Both the position numbers and the translations under genes were made by a program. A DNA stretch of 29,482 bases, from the IMG/VR virus record IMGVR_UViG_3300009177_000094, positions 1 to 29,482 of that record. One strand, 5' to 3'. Source of the DNA: a virus. Below, piece by piece: positions 7,129 through 13,376 of the stretch (position 1 is the first letter of the stretch; every line of letters begins with the position of its first letter). Under the pieces are notes generated by a model that searched no databases, was not told where the DNA came from, and saw nothing but the letters and a program-made list of their open reading frames with translations.

Positions 7129-7171
7129 GGGGTAATCCGAGCGGATAAAATATTTATCGCTCACGGTAAAG
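7129..7171 (+). promoter_or_regulatory. Compound operator: GGGGTAATCCG, AT-rich inverted repeat, 19-base repeat copy 2
   Basis: Three elements abut: GGGGTAATCCG (7129-7139); an inverted repeat GAGCG-G-ATAAA / TTTAT-CGCTC centred near 7151 with one unpaired base; and TTTATCGCTCACGGTAAAG (7153-7171), which differs by one base from the copy at 5717-5735. It ends eight bases before the -35 box of the rightward promoter, a good place for an activator or repressor. Confidence 0.5.
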
Positions 7172-7178
7172 ATTTTTC

Positions 7179-7207
7179 TGGACAGGCCGCTAATCGCGGT
7201 CTACAGT
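7179..7207 (+). promoter_or_regulatory. Rightward early promoter
   Basis: TGGACA (7179-7184) and TACAGT (7202-7207) are separated by exactly 17 bases, a good match to a sigma-70-type promoter of a GC-rich proteobacterium. Transcription would start near 7214 and lead directly into the gene at 7247, whose ribosome site (GGAG, AGGA) follows. Confidence 0.6.
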
Positions 7208-7246
7208 CTGCGTATCGAAACCGAACGAATATCGGAGATCAGGACG

Positions 7247-7462
7247 ATGGACTTCACTCATCTAGACGCGCTCAATCTTCGGCTTTCACATGAGCGGGCT
7301 CGGTTGTTGGCGGCCACAAAGGATACGGAGAAATTGTTCCGTGCGGCGTGGGTGCAGCAGATCGAAAAAGAGATCGCCAACGAACGAAGGTTTCTCGGCT
7401 TGGGATCGCTGGGCGAAATCATGATGAGCGACGACGAACTGCTCAATGAGTTGATGGCCTAA
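7247..7462 (+). CDS. First gene of rightward early operon, unknown
   Basis: A 71-residue, highly charged, mostly helical protein (RARLLAATKDTEKLFRAAW, then EKEIANERRFLGLGSL) ending in an acidic tail (MSDDELLNELMA). It is the first gene after the promoter at 7179-7207, with an AGGA just before the ATG. Size, charge and position are typical of phage early proteins that modulate host functions, but no family was recognised and no specific target can be proposed. Confidence 0.65.
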   Translation: MDFTHLDALNLRLSHERARLLAATKDTEKLFRAAWVQQIEKEIANERRFLGLGSLGEIMMSDDELLNELMA

Positions 7463-7481
7463 CCCCACCCCACAATGCCAC

Positions 7482-7506
7482 CCTCAGCCCCTCACGGGGC
7501 TTGAGG
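7482..7506 (+). terminator. Strong hairpin between first and second early genes
   Basis: CCTCAGCCCC (7482-7491), loop TCAC, then GGGGC-T-TGAGG (7496-7506) form ten pairs with one bulged T. No T-run follows, so it is unlikely to be a complete intrinsic terminator; it may protect or attenuate the early transcript. Confidence 0.4.
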
Positions 7507-7535
7507 CGTCAGAGACGACAACCGAAGGAGAAATC

Positions 7536-7733
7536 GTGGGAGTAATAGAGCATAAGCGGGTGCGAGCCGAGCCGTTCGCGCGCCCCGAGAGTTTCGCCGC
7601 AGGATGGAACGACGCCTGCGCAGACAGGCAGAGGAACGGGAAATCGTGTGACTACGATCTCGGTTTCTCCGAGGCAATCAGGCGATCGGCCACGCGCGCC
7701 GACGCCTTCAACCAAGTCACCGTGCGGCAATGA
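7536..7733 (+). CDS. Small early protein, unknown
   Basis: A 65-residue hydrophilic protein with a GTG start at 7536, chosen because AAGGAG lies just upstream. The sequence (FAAGWNDACADRQRNG, then YDLGFSEAIRRS) suggests a small helical fold with two Cys but matches no family known to me. Its stop overlaps the start of the next membrane protein gene (ATGA, 7730-7733), placing it in the tightly coupled early operon. Confidence 0.6.
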   Translation: MGVIEHKRVRAEPFARPESFAAGWNDACADRQRNGKSCDYDLGFSEAIRRSATRADAFNQVTVRQ

Positions 7734-7903
7734 TCATCCTCTATATCGCCGGAGCCTTCGCCACAGTGGTGGCGCTCATGCGCACCGATGCCGGTGATCA
7801 GCCGGGATACTGCGCCCTCTCGGCGCTGCTCTGGCCGCTGTTCTGGCTGGCCGTGGGTGTCATGGGCGCTTGGCTGATGGTCGAGGAATGGAGGGGAAGA
7901 TGA
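7730..7903 (+). CDS. Small two-helix membrane protein
   Basis: A 57-residue protein starting at the ATG of an ATGA overlap and ending in another ATGA overlap with the next gene. It has a short hydrophobic N-terminal helix (MIILYIAGAFATVVALM), a polar turn (RTDAGDQPGY) and a longer second helix (ALLWPLFWLAVGVMGAWLM), so it is an integral inner-membrane protein with both ends on the same side. Early phage membrane proteins often act in superinfection exclusion or host takeover; nothing here decides its role. Confidence 0.6.
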   Translation: MIILYIAGAFATVVALMRTDAGDQPGYCALSALLWPLFWLAVGVMGAWLMVEEWRGR

Positions 7904-8133
7904 TCGAAGAAGTATGCATTGATCAGAATGGGTGGCGTTCTATCTCATCAGCGCCACGAGATGGAACTTGGATTTTGTGTTGGGTTTTCCCTTATGCGGA
8001 GTGCCCGGCGGTACTAAAGTTCTGTGATGGAAGGTGGATAGACGACGAAGAGGACGCCGACCCAGAGGGATCGAGATCCGAATGGCAGCCCACGCATTGG
8101 CAGCCATGCCCTAAGCCGCCCCACTCGAAATGA
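7900..8133 (+). CDS. DUF551-like small phage protein
   Basis: A 77-residue protein. The ATG at 7900 is preferred over an upstream ATG at 7870 because GGAGGGGAAG lies directly before it and it overlaps the previous stop (ATGA). The pattern W-R-S-I-S-S-A-P-R-D-G-T near the N-terminus, a Trp-rich middle and PTHWQPCPKPP at the end is that of the DUF551 family, small phage proteins of unknown function made of a compact beta fold. The acidic insert DDEEDADPEG is a local feature. It overlaps the XRE-type gene by four bases. Confidence 0.7.
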   Translation: MIEEVCIDQNGWRSISSAPRDGTWILCWVFPYAECPAVLKFCDGRWIDDEEDADPEGSRSEWQPTHWQPCPKPPHSK

Positions 8134-8324
8134 CCGAGCCTGACACGCACGCCATGCGGGCGCTGCGCAACCTCCGCGGCCTGACCATCCCGCAGATGGC
8201 CGAGCTGCTGAACACGCCAGCGAAGACCTATCAGAACTGGGAGCTGGGCCGCACCCGCCCGCCTGGCTGCCTGCTGGTCGCCCTCCGCTGCCTTGAGAAA
8301 CACCCACCGGAGAGGAAATTATGA
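8130..8324 (+). CDS. XRE-type helix-turn-helix regulator (short)
   Basis: A 64-residue protein containing a complete five-helix-type HTH core: MRALRNLRGLTIPQMAEL, then NTPAKTYQNWELGRTRPP, where QMAELLNTPAKTYQNWE is the helix-turn-helix and W-E-L-G-R is the usual XRE signature. It has no other domain, so it would bind DNA as a small Cro-like dimer. It sits inside the early operon with ATGA overlaps on both sides and may act on the operator-like sites upstream at 5705-7171. Confidence 0.75.
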   Translation: MTEPDTHAMRALRNLRGLTIPQMAELLNTPAKTYQNWELGRTRPPGCLLVALRCLEKHPPERKL

Positions 8325-8509
8325 GCGAGGCAGAGCTTGCGGAACTCATGCTGGAAGGCGCCAGAGTGCTGCACGGTCGCACAATCGTTCGATGGGATAG
8401 GTTAAGGCGCCCTGCGTTTTGCGGTGAATGCTTGGCCGAGAATGGAAACCATAAATCGTCTTGCATAGTATCGCGTTTGCGGTCCGCAGCAGAGACCTTG
8501 ACCAAATGA
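8321..8509 (+). CDS. Small Cys-containing early protein, unknown
   Basis: A 62-residue protein, ATG overlapping the previous stop. The N-terminus is an acidic helix (MSEAELAELMLEGARVL); the middle contains CGEC and a later Cys (HKSSC), a pattern that could bind zinc (C-x2-C ... H-x3-C). Base composition dips here relative to neighbours. Its stop overlaps the helicase start (ATGA, 8506-8509). Small zinc proteins preceding helicases are common in phages, but no specific role can be stated. Confidence 0.6.
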   Translation: MSEAELAELMLEGARVLHGRTIVRWDRLRRPAFCGECLAENGNHKSSCIVSRLRSAAETLTK

Positions 8510-10140
8510 TCCTCACCCACCGCAACGACCGCTTTATCTGCTTCGCCAGCTACGACGAGCGGCACATCCCGAAGGGCGCCGGCTTCCGCTGGGACGGTGC
8601 CACCAAGTCCTGGCACACGCTGGACGCGGAGACGGCTGCCCGGCTCGATCAGTTCGCCGATGACCACGCATGGCCGAAGCTGGAGGCATACTTTCTCCAG
8701 CGCCGCGCCAGCATCGAGGACAGCCGCGCAGAGAAGGCCGTGGGCGAGCTTCCGTGTCCCTCGGGCCTCTCCTACCTGCCATACCAGCGCGCGGGCATAG
8801 CGTACGCGCTGAAGCGCTCTGCGGTGCTGATCGGCGACGAGCCGGGCCTCGGTAAAACTATCCAGGCGATCGGCATCGTCAACGCCACGGAATACAGCGG
8901 CGCCCCGAGGGTGCTCGTCGTATGCCCGGCAACGCTGCGGCTCAACTGGCGGTTCGAGTGGCGCAAATGGTGCATCCATCCGATCAAGCCTGTCGTCGTC
9001 ACCGATATCTGGCCGACGGCGCTGCGCGGCCTCGACCTGTTCGGCGAGGGTGTGGCTGCGATCATGTCCTACGAAGGCGCCGTGAAGTGGAAGCATCACA
9101 TCGACCGGCTGCAATGGTCCGCTATGATCTTGGACGAGGCGCACGCGCTGAAGAACCCCGCGACGAAGCGCACCAAGGCGATCTTCGGAAGCCACAAGGG
9201 CAAGAAGGAAGAATGGATTGAGCCGGTGAAGGCAGAACGCAAGATTGCGCTGACCGGGACGCCGATCGTCAACCGGCCTGGTGAACTCTGGCCGCTGATC
9301 AAATGCCTGGACCCGGTCGGCCTCGGCTCGAACAAGAAACATTTCGATGACCGGTACGTGTACTCGACCGGGAACATGCGCGAGTTGCACGACCGGATGC
9401 GCGCCACCTTCATGGTGCGCCGGCTGAAGGCGGACGTGCTGAAGGAACTCCCCGCCAAGCGCCGCCAAGTGATCCTGATCGAGCCCGCCGGCGCCGGTGC
9501 CCTGCTGGCGACGGAGAACGCGCTCATCGCCCGCAAGCGCGCCGAGCTCGCGAACCTGGAGCATGAGAACGCGGTGGAGAAGCTGCGCATGTGGCGCGGC
9601 GCGGCGATGCAGGAAATCTCCCGCATCCGCCATGAGACGGCGCTGGCCAAGGTGCCCTCGGTGATTGACCATGTGTTCGGCGTGCTGGACGAGACCGACA
9701 AGGTGATCGTGTTCCACCATCATCATGACGTCGGCGATCAACTTGCCGCGGCGCTGCCCGGCGTCGTGCGGCTGGATGGCCGCTGCACACCGGAGGAAAA
9801 GGACACGGCGGTACGGCGGTTCCAGACCGACCCCAAGGCCCGCGTGTTCCTTGGCAGTATCCGTGCGGCCGGCATGGGCATTACGCTCACCGCTGCGTCC
9901 ACGGTGGTCTTTTGCGAACTTGATTGGAGCCCGGCCAGCATGATCCAGGCCGAGGACCGCGCGCACCGGATCGGCCAGCCGGAAAGCGTCCTAGTCCAGC
10001 ACCTCGTGATCGACGGGAGCATTGACCAGCGGATGAGCAAAATCCTGATCGATAAGGCCGACATGATCGGGCAGATACTGGACGGCGAGATGCCCCAGGC
10101 TCTGAAGGCCAGCGTTCTCGATGACATGCTGAAGGGGTAA
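8506..10140 (+). CDS. SNF2-family DNA helicase/translocase
   Basis: A 544-residue superfamily 2 ATPase. The ATG at 8506 is chosen because it overlaps the previous stop (ATGA); a frame extension to 8461 lies inside the upstream gene. Motif I is GDEPGLGKT (residues 110-118), motif II DEAH (210-213), motif III LTGTP (249-253), and the second RecA domain holds RLDGRCTPEEK, GITLTAAS and motif VI QAEDRAHRIGQ (481-491), the SNF2 hallmark. An N-terminal domain of about 80 residues (HIPKGAGFRWDGATKSW) resembles the accessory region of SMARCAL1-like annealing helicases. It would translocate on double-stranded DNA and remodel forks or bound proteins during replication or repair. Confidence 0.92.
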   Translation: MILTHRNDRFICFASYDERHIPKGAGFRWDGATKSWHTLDAETAARLDQFADDHAWPKLEAYFLQRRASIEDSRAEKAVGELPCPSGLSYLPYQRAGIAYALKRSAVLIGDEPGLGKTIQAIGIVNATEYSGAPRVLVVCPATLRLNWRFEWRKWCIHPIKPVVVTDIWPTALRGLDLFGEGVAAIMSYEGAVKWKHHIDRLQWSAMILDEAHALKNPATKRTKAIFGSHKGKKEEWIEPVKAERKIALTGTPIVNRPGELWPLIKCLDPVGLGSNKKHFDDRYVYSTGNMRELHDRMRATFMVRRLKADVLKELPAKRRQVILIEPAGAGALLATENALIARKRAELANLEHENAVEKLRMWRGAAMQEISRIRHETALAKVPSVIDHVFGVLDETDKVIVFHHHHDVGDQLAAALPGVVRLDGRCTPEEKDTAVRRFQTDPKARVFLGSIRAAGMGITLTAASTVVFCELDWSPASMIQAEDRAHRIGQPESVLVQHLVIDGSIDQRMSKILIDKADMIGQILDGEMPQALKASVLDDMLKG

Positions 10141-10143
10141 ATA

Positions 10144-10302
10144 ATGGATAGGGTTGAGATGCCCGTTGAGTTAAGAAAAGCGATAGAAAAAACATTCTCC
10201 CTCGTGCTGCACGGCAAGGAAAGCCATAGGCGGGCGATGTGGGAAATCGAGGACATCTATGCCCAAACCCATGATCGGCTACGCCAGCCGAACAGGAACT
10301 AA
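10144..10302 (+). CDS. Small basic protein between helicase and dpdA-like gene
   Basis: A 52-residue frame starting with ATG at 10144, with AGGGG overlapping the helicase stop as ribosome site. It overlaps the next gene by 44 bases in another frame. The product is helical and charged (MPVELRKAIEKTFSLVLHG, then RRAMWEIEDIYAQTHDRL), and the AT-rich codons before the overlap are unlike the helicase. Spacing and ribosome site make it plausible; there is no family match. Confidence 0.5.
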   Translation: MDRVEMPVELRKAIEKTFSLVLHGKESHRRAMWEIEDIYAQTHDRLRQPNRN

Positions 10303-10921
10303 GAGAAACCTAAGGGCTCTTTTGGCTGCCGGTTGGGGGCTCCTCGTATCTCGTGCTGGCGTATGGCGTACCGAGGGATTCGCCAATTGGGTTGCCGATA
10401 ACGGCGCATGGGCCGACTTCCAAGCTGGCCGGGCGTTCGATGAAGACGCATTCGAGCGCTTCCTATCCTGGGTCGAACAGCAGCCCATACCACCGCGCTG
10501 GATCGTGCTACCGGATATCGTTGCCGGCGGTCTCGCTTCCTTGGAAATGTCGAAGCGCTACATGAACCGATGCCTATCGATCGCACCGATGGTGTTGATC
10601 GCCGTGCAGGACGGCATGACGCCGGAGGACTTGCGCCCGCTGGTTGGCCCGTCAGTTGGGATATTCTTGGGTGGTTCGACCGAGTGGAAGATCGCCACAA
10701 TGAAGATGTGGGGAGATTTCTGCGCTGAACTTGGGATTTACTATCATGTCGCCCGCGTCAACACGCGGAACCGCATGATGATGGCCCACGCTGCGGGAGC
10801 CGATTCTGTCGATGGATCATCGGCAACCAAGTATGCGGTCACGCTGCCGAAGCTGAACAACTGGCTCCGGCAGTCGGACCTGTTCGCCCCTACCAGCCCG
10901 CAGGCTCGGTCCAGTCCTTGA
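10259..10921 (+). CDS. dpdA: DpdA-like (TGT-related) 7-deazaguanine DNA base-exchange enzyme
   Basis: A 220-residue protein of the phage branch of the tRNA-guanine transglycosylase superfamily, which exchanges guanine in DNA for a 7-deazaguanine such as preQ0. Diagnostic blocks are DNGAW (residues 48-52), VLPDIVAGG (83-91), LIAVQDGMT (113-121), FLGGSTEWK (136-144), HVARVNTRNR (163-172) and GADSVDGSS (180-188). D86, D118 and D182/D185 are candidates for the catalytic and base-binding acids. The length matches the short phage DpdA forms, not full bacterial TGT (about 370 residues). GAGG lies seven bases before the ATG. No preQ0 synthesis genes are in view, so precursor would come from the host or from genes outside the window. 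Confidence 0.8.
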   Translation: MPKPMIGYASRTGTKRNLRALLAAGWGLLVSRAGVWRTEGFANWVADNGAWADFQAGRAFDEDAFERFLSWVEQQPIPPRWIVLPDIVAGGLASLEMSKRYMNRCLSIAPMVLIAVQDGMTPEDLRPLVGPSVGIFLGGSTEWKIATMKMWGDFCAELGIYYHVARVNTRNRMMMAHAAGADSVDGSSATKYAVTLPKLNNWLRQSDLFAPTSPQARSSP

Positions 10922-11744
10922 TCAGCGGCTGATCGACCCTGCGGAACACTCCGCGCTCCCACACGATCTCGACCTTTCCGCCCGACTGGGCGTAATTCGA
11001 CTTCATGACCTTGAGCAGCCGAGCATTCGGCTTGTTCTCTGACTTGTCAGCGGTCAGGTACATGCGCGACCGCACGTCATTGTTCCACGCCCGCGAGCCC
11101 GCCAAGCCCGACCCACTCTGCACGCCCTCATTGCTCGGATGGGCCGTCATGATCACGCACCCCTGATGCTTGACCGCCCAGCGCCGGAGCATCTGCACGA
11201 ACCGGGCAACCTGCTTCTCAGCCACCTCCTTGCCGCCGAACGTCTTCCGGGTGGTGTCAAGGATCAGCATCTGCGCGCCCATGTTCTCCGTCGCGTGCTC
11301 GATCTGCGACCAGAGCGGCGTGGGGGATAGCCGGTCCTCGTAGCGGTCGAAGCTGCACAGGTAGTTGTCCATGTTCACGCCGACCTTGATCAGCATGTCC
11401 TCGCCGAGATCGCCGAAGGTGCAGCCATAGTGCTCGTTGATCGCCGACTGGCGCATGTGGAGCTCGCGCTTGTCGTCCTCGCAGAACAGGCCGAACGATC
11501 GGACGCCCTTGGTCGGGAAGCCCAGCCAGTCCTTGCCCAGCGCCGAGGCGGTCATGAGCTGCTGCACCAGCAGGGATTTGCCGAGGCCGCCGTCACCGGA
11601 GATCATGGCGACCTGCCCGACCGCGATCAGGCCGTCGATGATCCAGTCGCGGCCAGGGATCGGCTGGCCCTCCCACTCGGCCGGTGAGAAGGCATCGAAA
11701 GCTTGTAGCTGCTGGCCGGGGAAGGCGTGGACGTTGTTGCTCAT
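10890..11744 (-). CDS. RepA-like AAA ATPase (hexameric helicase family)
   Basis: A 284-residue RecA-fold ATPase of the RepA/AAA_25 type found in plasmid and phage replication modules. Walker A is GDGGLGKS (residues 50-57), an acidic CEDD follows at 88-91, Walker B is LILD (160-163), a sensor TAHPS lies at 200-204, and the typical GSGLAGSRAWNNDVRSR block follows at about 211-227. The start at 11744 overlaps the zinc-ribbon stop (ATGA). It ends the leftward replication operon and overlaps the convergent dpdA-like gene by 32 bases at the 3' ends. It probably acts as the replicative helicase or its loader. Confidence 0.85.
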   Translation of the reverse strand: MSNNVHAFPGQQLQAFDAFSPAEWEGQPIPGRDWIIDGLIAVGQVAMISGDGGLGKSLLVQQLMTASALGKDWLGFPTKGVRSFGLFCEDDKRELHMRQSAINEHYGCTFGDLGEDMLIKVGVNMDNYLCSFDRYEDRLSPTPLWSQIEHATENMGAQMLILDTTRKTFGGKEVAEKQVARFVQMLRRWAVKHQGCVIMTAHPSNEGVQSGSGLAGSRAWNNDVRSRMYLTADKSENKPNARLLKVMKSNYAQSGGKVEIVWERGVFRRVDQPLIKDWTEPAGW

Positions 11745-11923
11745 GCTGGCACCGATTCCATGCCCATGATGGCAATATTCTTCGGCTCGTTTCTGGTCCC
11801 GCACCAGAAAGGCTTACCGCAGTCAGAACAGCGAAATCTGTCTGTCGTCTTTTTCTCGGGCTTTGCGATCCGGTAAGTCACTCCGCACCGTTTGCACTGC
11901 CACCGGTCTATTTGTAGGTCCAT
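11741..11923 (-). CDS. Zinc-ribbon protein, second of an overlapping pair
   Basis: A 60-residue protein with two Cys pairs (CKRCG and CSDCG) flanking a basic linker, a classic zinc ribbon, plus a further Cys in FWCGTRNEP. The ATG before DLQIDRW has a GGA eight bases upstream; an earlier start at 11947 is possible. It overlaps the preceding small gene by about 100 bases in a different frame and the RepA-like gene by four. In a replication operon a stand-alone ribbon may serve as the zinc domain of a split primase, but this is inference. Confidence 0.65.
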   Translation of the reverse strand: MDLQIDRWQCKRCGVTYRIAKPEKKTTDRFRCSDCGKPFWCGTRNEPKNIAIMGMESVPA

Positions 11924-12065
11924 TGTCTTGTCCTTCCTTCTTGCCATTTACATTCGTTCCACATCCGGGACAGGTCCACCCAAGCCCCGCGATCCATTTC
12001 AGCCGAACCAGGGTGACCGCGCAGAACGCGCACTCCTGTAGCGTTGCGCCCGGCCCGATCTTCAT
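11823..12065 (-). CDS. Zinc-ribbon protein, first of an overlapping pair
   Basis: An 80-residue frame starting at 12065, four bases into the Toprim-like gene's end. The N-terminal 45 residues show CAFC and CPGCG around GLGWT, a zinc ribbon that reads as real protein. The C-terminal 33 residues lie over the start of the next gene in another frame and end in RQISLF, which resembles a beta-clamp-binding peptide (Q-x-S-L-F) but may be accidental because the other frame is clearly coding. Either a true overlapping gene or one half of a frameshifted product. Confidence 0.55.
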   Translation of the reverse strand: MKIGPGATLQECAFCAVTLVRLKWIAGLGWTCPGCGTNVNGKKEGQDNGPTNRPVAVQTVRSDLPDRKAREKDDRQISLF

Positions 12066-12631
12066 TCGACGATCACCGTGACACGCTCGACATAACTTGC
12101 CTGCTCTGCCCTCACAGCATCGGCCCAGCCGCTTTCGACCAGCCGGGGAGACATGAACAGGATCAGGTGATTGACGCTCTGCGGTGCCTGCACCCGCTGC
12201 ATCCGGCCGGCGCCCGCGCTCGCCCAGACCGGGATCGAGTAGCGCCGGGACTGCCGCAGCGCTTCCTCGACCGTCTCAGCCAGGCCCAGCGTGTCGCCCG
12301 GCTGGCCGAGTTGGATCGCGCCGTAGCCCAGCTTGCCGATTATTTGCCGCACAGGACGCGCAGCGCAGGCCGTGCAGTGGCATCCGGCGATGAGCGGGTC
12401 GGATGTACCGGGACGGAGAAAGGTGCGCTGTACGCCCGTCAGAATGCCTTCCGGGTTGCGGATGGCGGCGATGGCGCACGGAATGTCGGGGAGATCGAAA
12501 TAGTCGAAGGTGGAGAAGCCTAGAGATTTGGAGAGCGCCGCGGCTGATCGGCTGGTGAGGTTGAGGTATTTGGCGGCGAGCGTGCCGGCGAGCGGCTGGC
12601 GCTGGTTCCAGAGATCGATCGGGTCGATCAT
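12062..12631 (-). CDS. Toprim-like primase-associated protein, apparently lacking the DxD metal site
   Basis: A 189-residue protein. The ATG at 12631 overlaps the methyltransferase stop (ATGA). The middle (PCAIAAIRNPEGILTGVQRT, residues 51-70) matches the segment that precedes the Toprim fold in phage and plasmid primase-helicases, and LGLAETVEEAL (115-125) aligns with the Toprim glutamate motif usually written E-G-x-E-T-A. The following strand LILFMSP (156-162) sits where the D-x-D metal ligands should be, but no Asp pair is present. A Cys cluster (CHCTAC, 84-89) is inserted before the Toprim part. It may be a non-catalytic primase remnant or a structural partner of the RepA-like ATPase. Confidence 0.65.
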   Translation of the reverse strand: MIDPIDLWNQRQPLAGTLAAKYLNLTSRSAAALSKSLGFSTFDYFDLPDIPCAIAAIRNPEGILTGVQRTFLRPGTSDPLIAGCHCTACAARPVRQIIGKLGYGAIQLGQPGDTLGLAETVEEALRQSRRYSIPVWASAGAGRMQRVQAPQSVNHLILFMSPRLVESGWADAVRAEQASYVERVTVIVE

Positions 12632-13260
12632 GTTACCGACCGGATGTACTGGAGGGCGGCGCGGCCGATGAATTCGGCATATGCTGGCGGGACCGCGTGA
12701 GTGATTTCCGACTTCTCGGACATCCACTCGACGTCCATGTCTCTGGCCCACATCTTCGGCCGGTTTGGTCCGTGCCCTCCGTTGCCGGCCGCGGTGTACG
12801 ATCCTGGCCGCGTCTTCGGCCCGAAGGTTGCGCCGATGTCAGGTTGCATGGCGAAGAACGACAACTCGAAGTGCCGGCGCCGGTATGTGTTCAGCCCGAA
12901 CATGGCCCCGGTCAGAACCAGATCGGCTCTGATCTTGGCGTGGGGCACATTCTCAATGACTGTCAGCGGAAGTCCGGCGAGAAGTTCTCGGGTTGGCTCT
13001 ATCTGCTTGGCGTACTCCTTGCCGGCAGACTTCCACCGCTGGGCGCCGACGCTGGCATCCTGGCAACCGGGAGAGGCCCAGATCAGATCGAAGCGCGAGA
13101 GGTCGAACGGCGGGTTCAGCGCATCGGCCTGTACGAATGTGAAAGGGTAGTTGGGCTGCGGCTCGATATCCACGCCGATGACATTGAAGCCGGCGCGATG
13201 CAGTCCCATTGATGCCCCCCCCGCTTTGCAGAAGAGGTCCAGTGCTGACGGTTGGTCCAT
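12628..13260 (-). CDS. DNA cytosine C5-methyltransferase, compact form
   Basis: A 210-residue SAM-dependent enzyme predicted to methylate cytosine in DNA. Motif I is LDLFCKAGG (residues 8-16) with the SAM-ribose acid D31; motif IV is ASPGCQDAS (62-70) with the catalytic C66; motif VI is ENV (103-105); motif VIII-like YRRRHFEL lies at 126-133; the C-terminal helix returns with AEFIGRAAL. Full-length enzymes exceed 300 residues, so the target-recognition domain is very short. Motif IV reads P-G-C-Q in place of P-P-C-Q, a conservative change near the nucleophile. The ATG at 13260 is preferred because GGGAG lies just upstream. It probably protects phage DNA from restriction. Confidence 0.85.
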   Translation of the reverse strand: MDQPSALDLFCKAGGASMGLHRAGFNVIGVDIEPQPNYPFTFVQADALNPPFDLSRFDLIWASPGCQDASVGAQRWKSAGKEYAKQIEPTRELLAGLPLTVIENVPHAKIRADLVLTGAMFGLNTYRRRHFELSFFAMQPDIGATFGPKTRPGSYTAAGNGGHGPNRPKMWARDMDVEWMSEKSEITHAVPPAYAEFIGRAALQYIRSVT

Positions 13261-13348
13261 ATCCGCTCCCAAAGCGGCCCAAGGTTATGGCGGCGGGGCA
13301 CCCGCTTGGGTGTCGGGGATAGGGAGCTACCCTCGCCCCGCCTCTTTT

Positions 13349-13376
13349 ACGCTACTCCGAACGGGGTAGCCGTCAA
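13349..13376 (-). promoter_or_regulatory. Promoter/operator before the methyltransferase gene
   Basis: On the minus strand TTGACG (13376-13371) is followed by TAGCGT (13354-13349) after 16 bases. The spacer lies within a near-perfect 20-base palindrome, GCTACTCCGAACGGGGTAGC on the plus strand (13351-13370). Its right half AACGGGGTA equals that at 7127-7135. This suggests a promoter repressed by the same regulator, feeding the methyltransferase, Toprim-like and RepA-like genes. Confidence 0.5.

Noticed and set aside
8014-9966. 650-codon minus-strand open frame
   Set aside because: It lies antisense to the SNF2 helicase, has an Arg/His/Gly-rich sequence with no family signal, and is a by-product of GC-rich codons.
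11823-11843. QISLF as a beta-clamp-binding tail
   Set aside because: Not accepted as proven because the overlapping zinc-ribbon frame alone explains the DNA.
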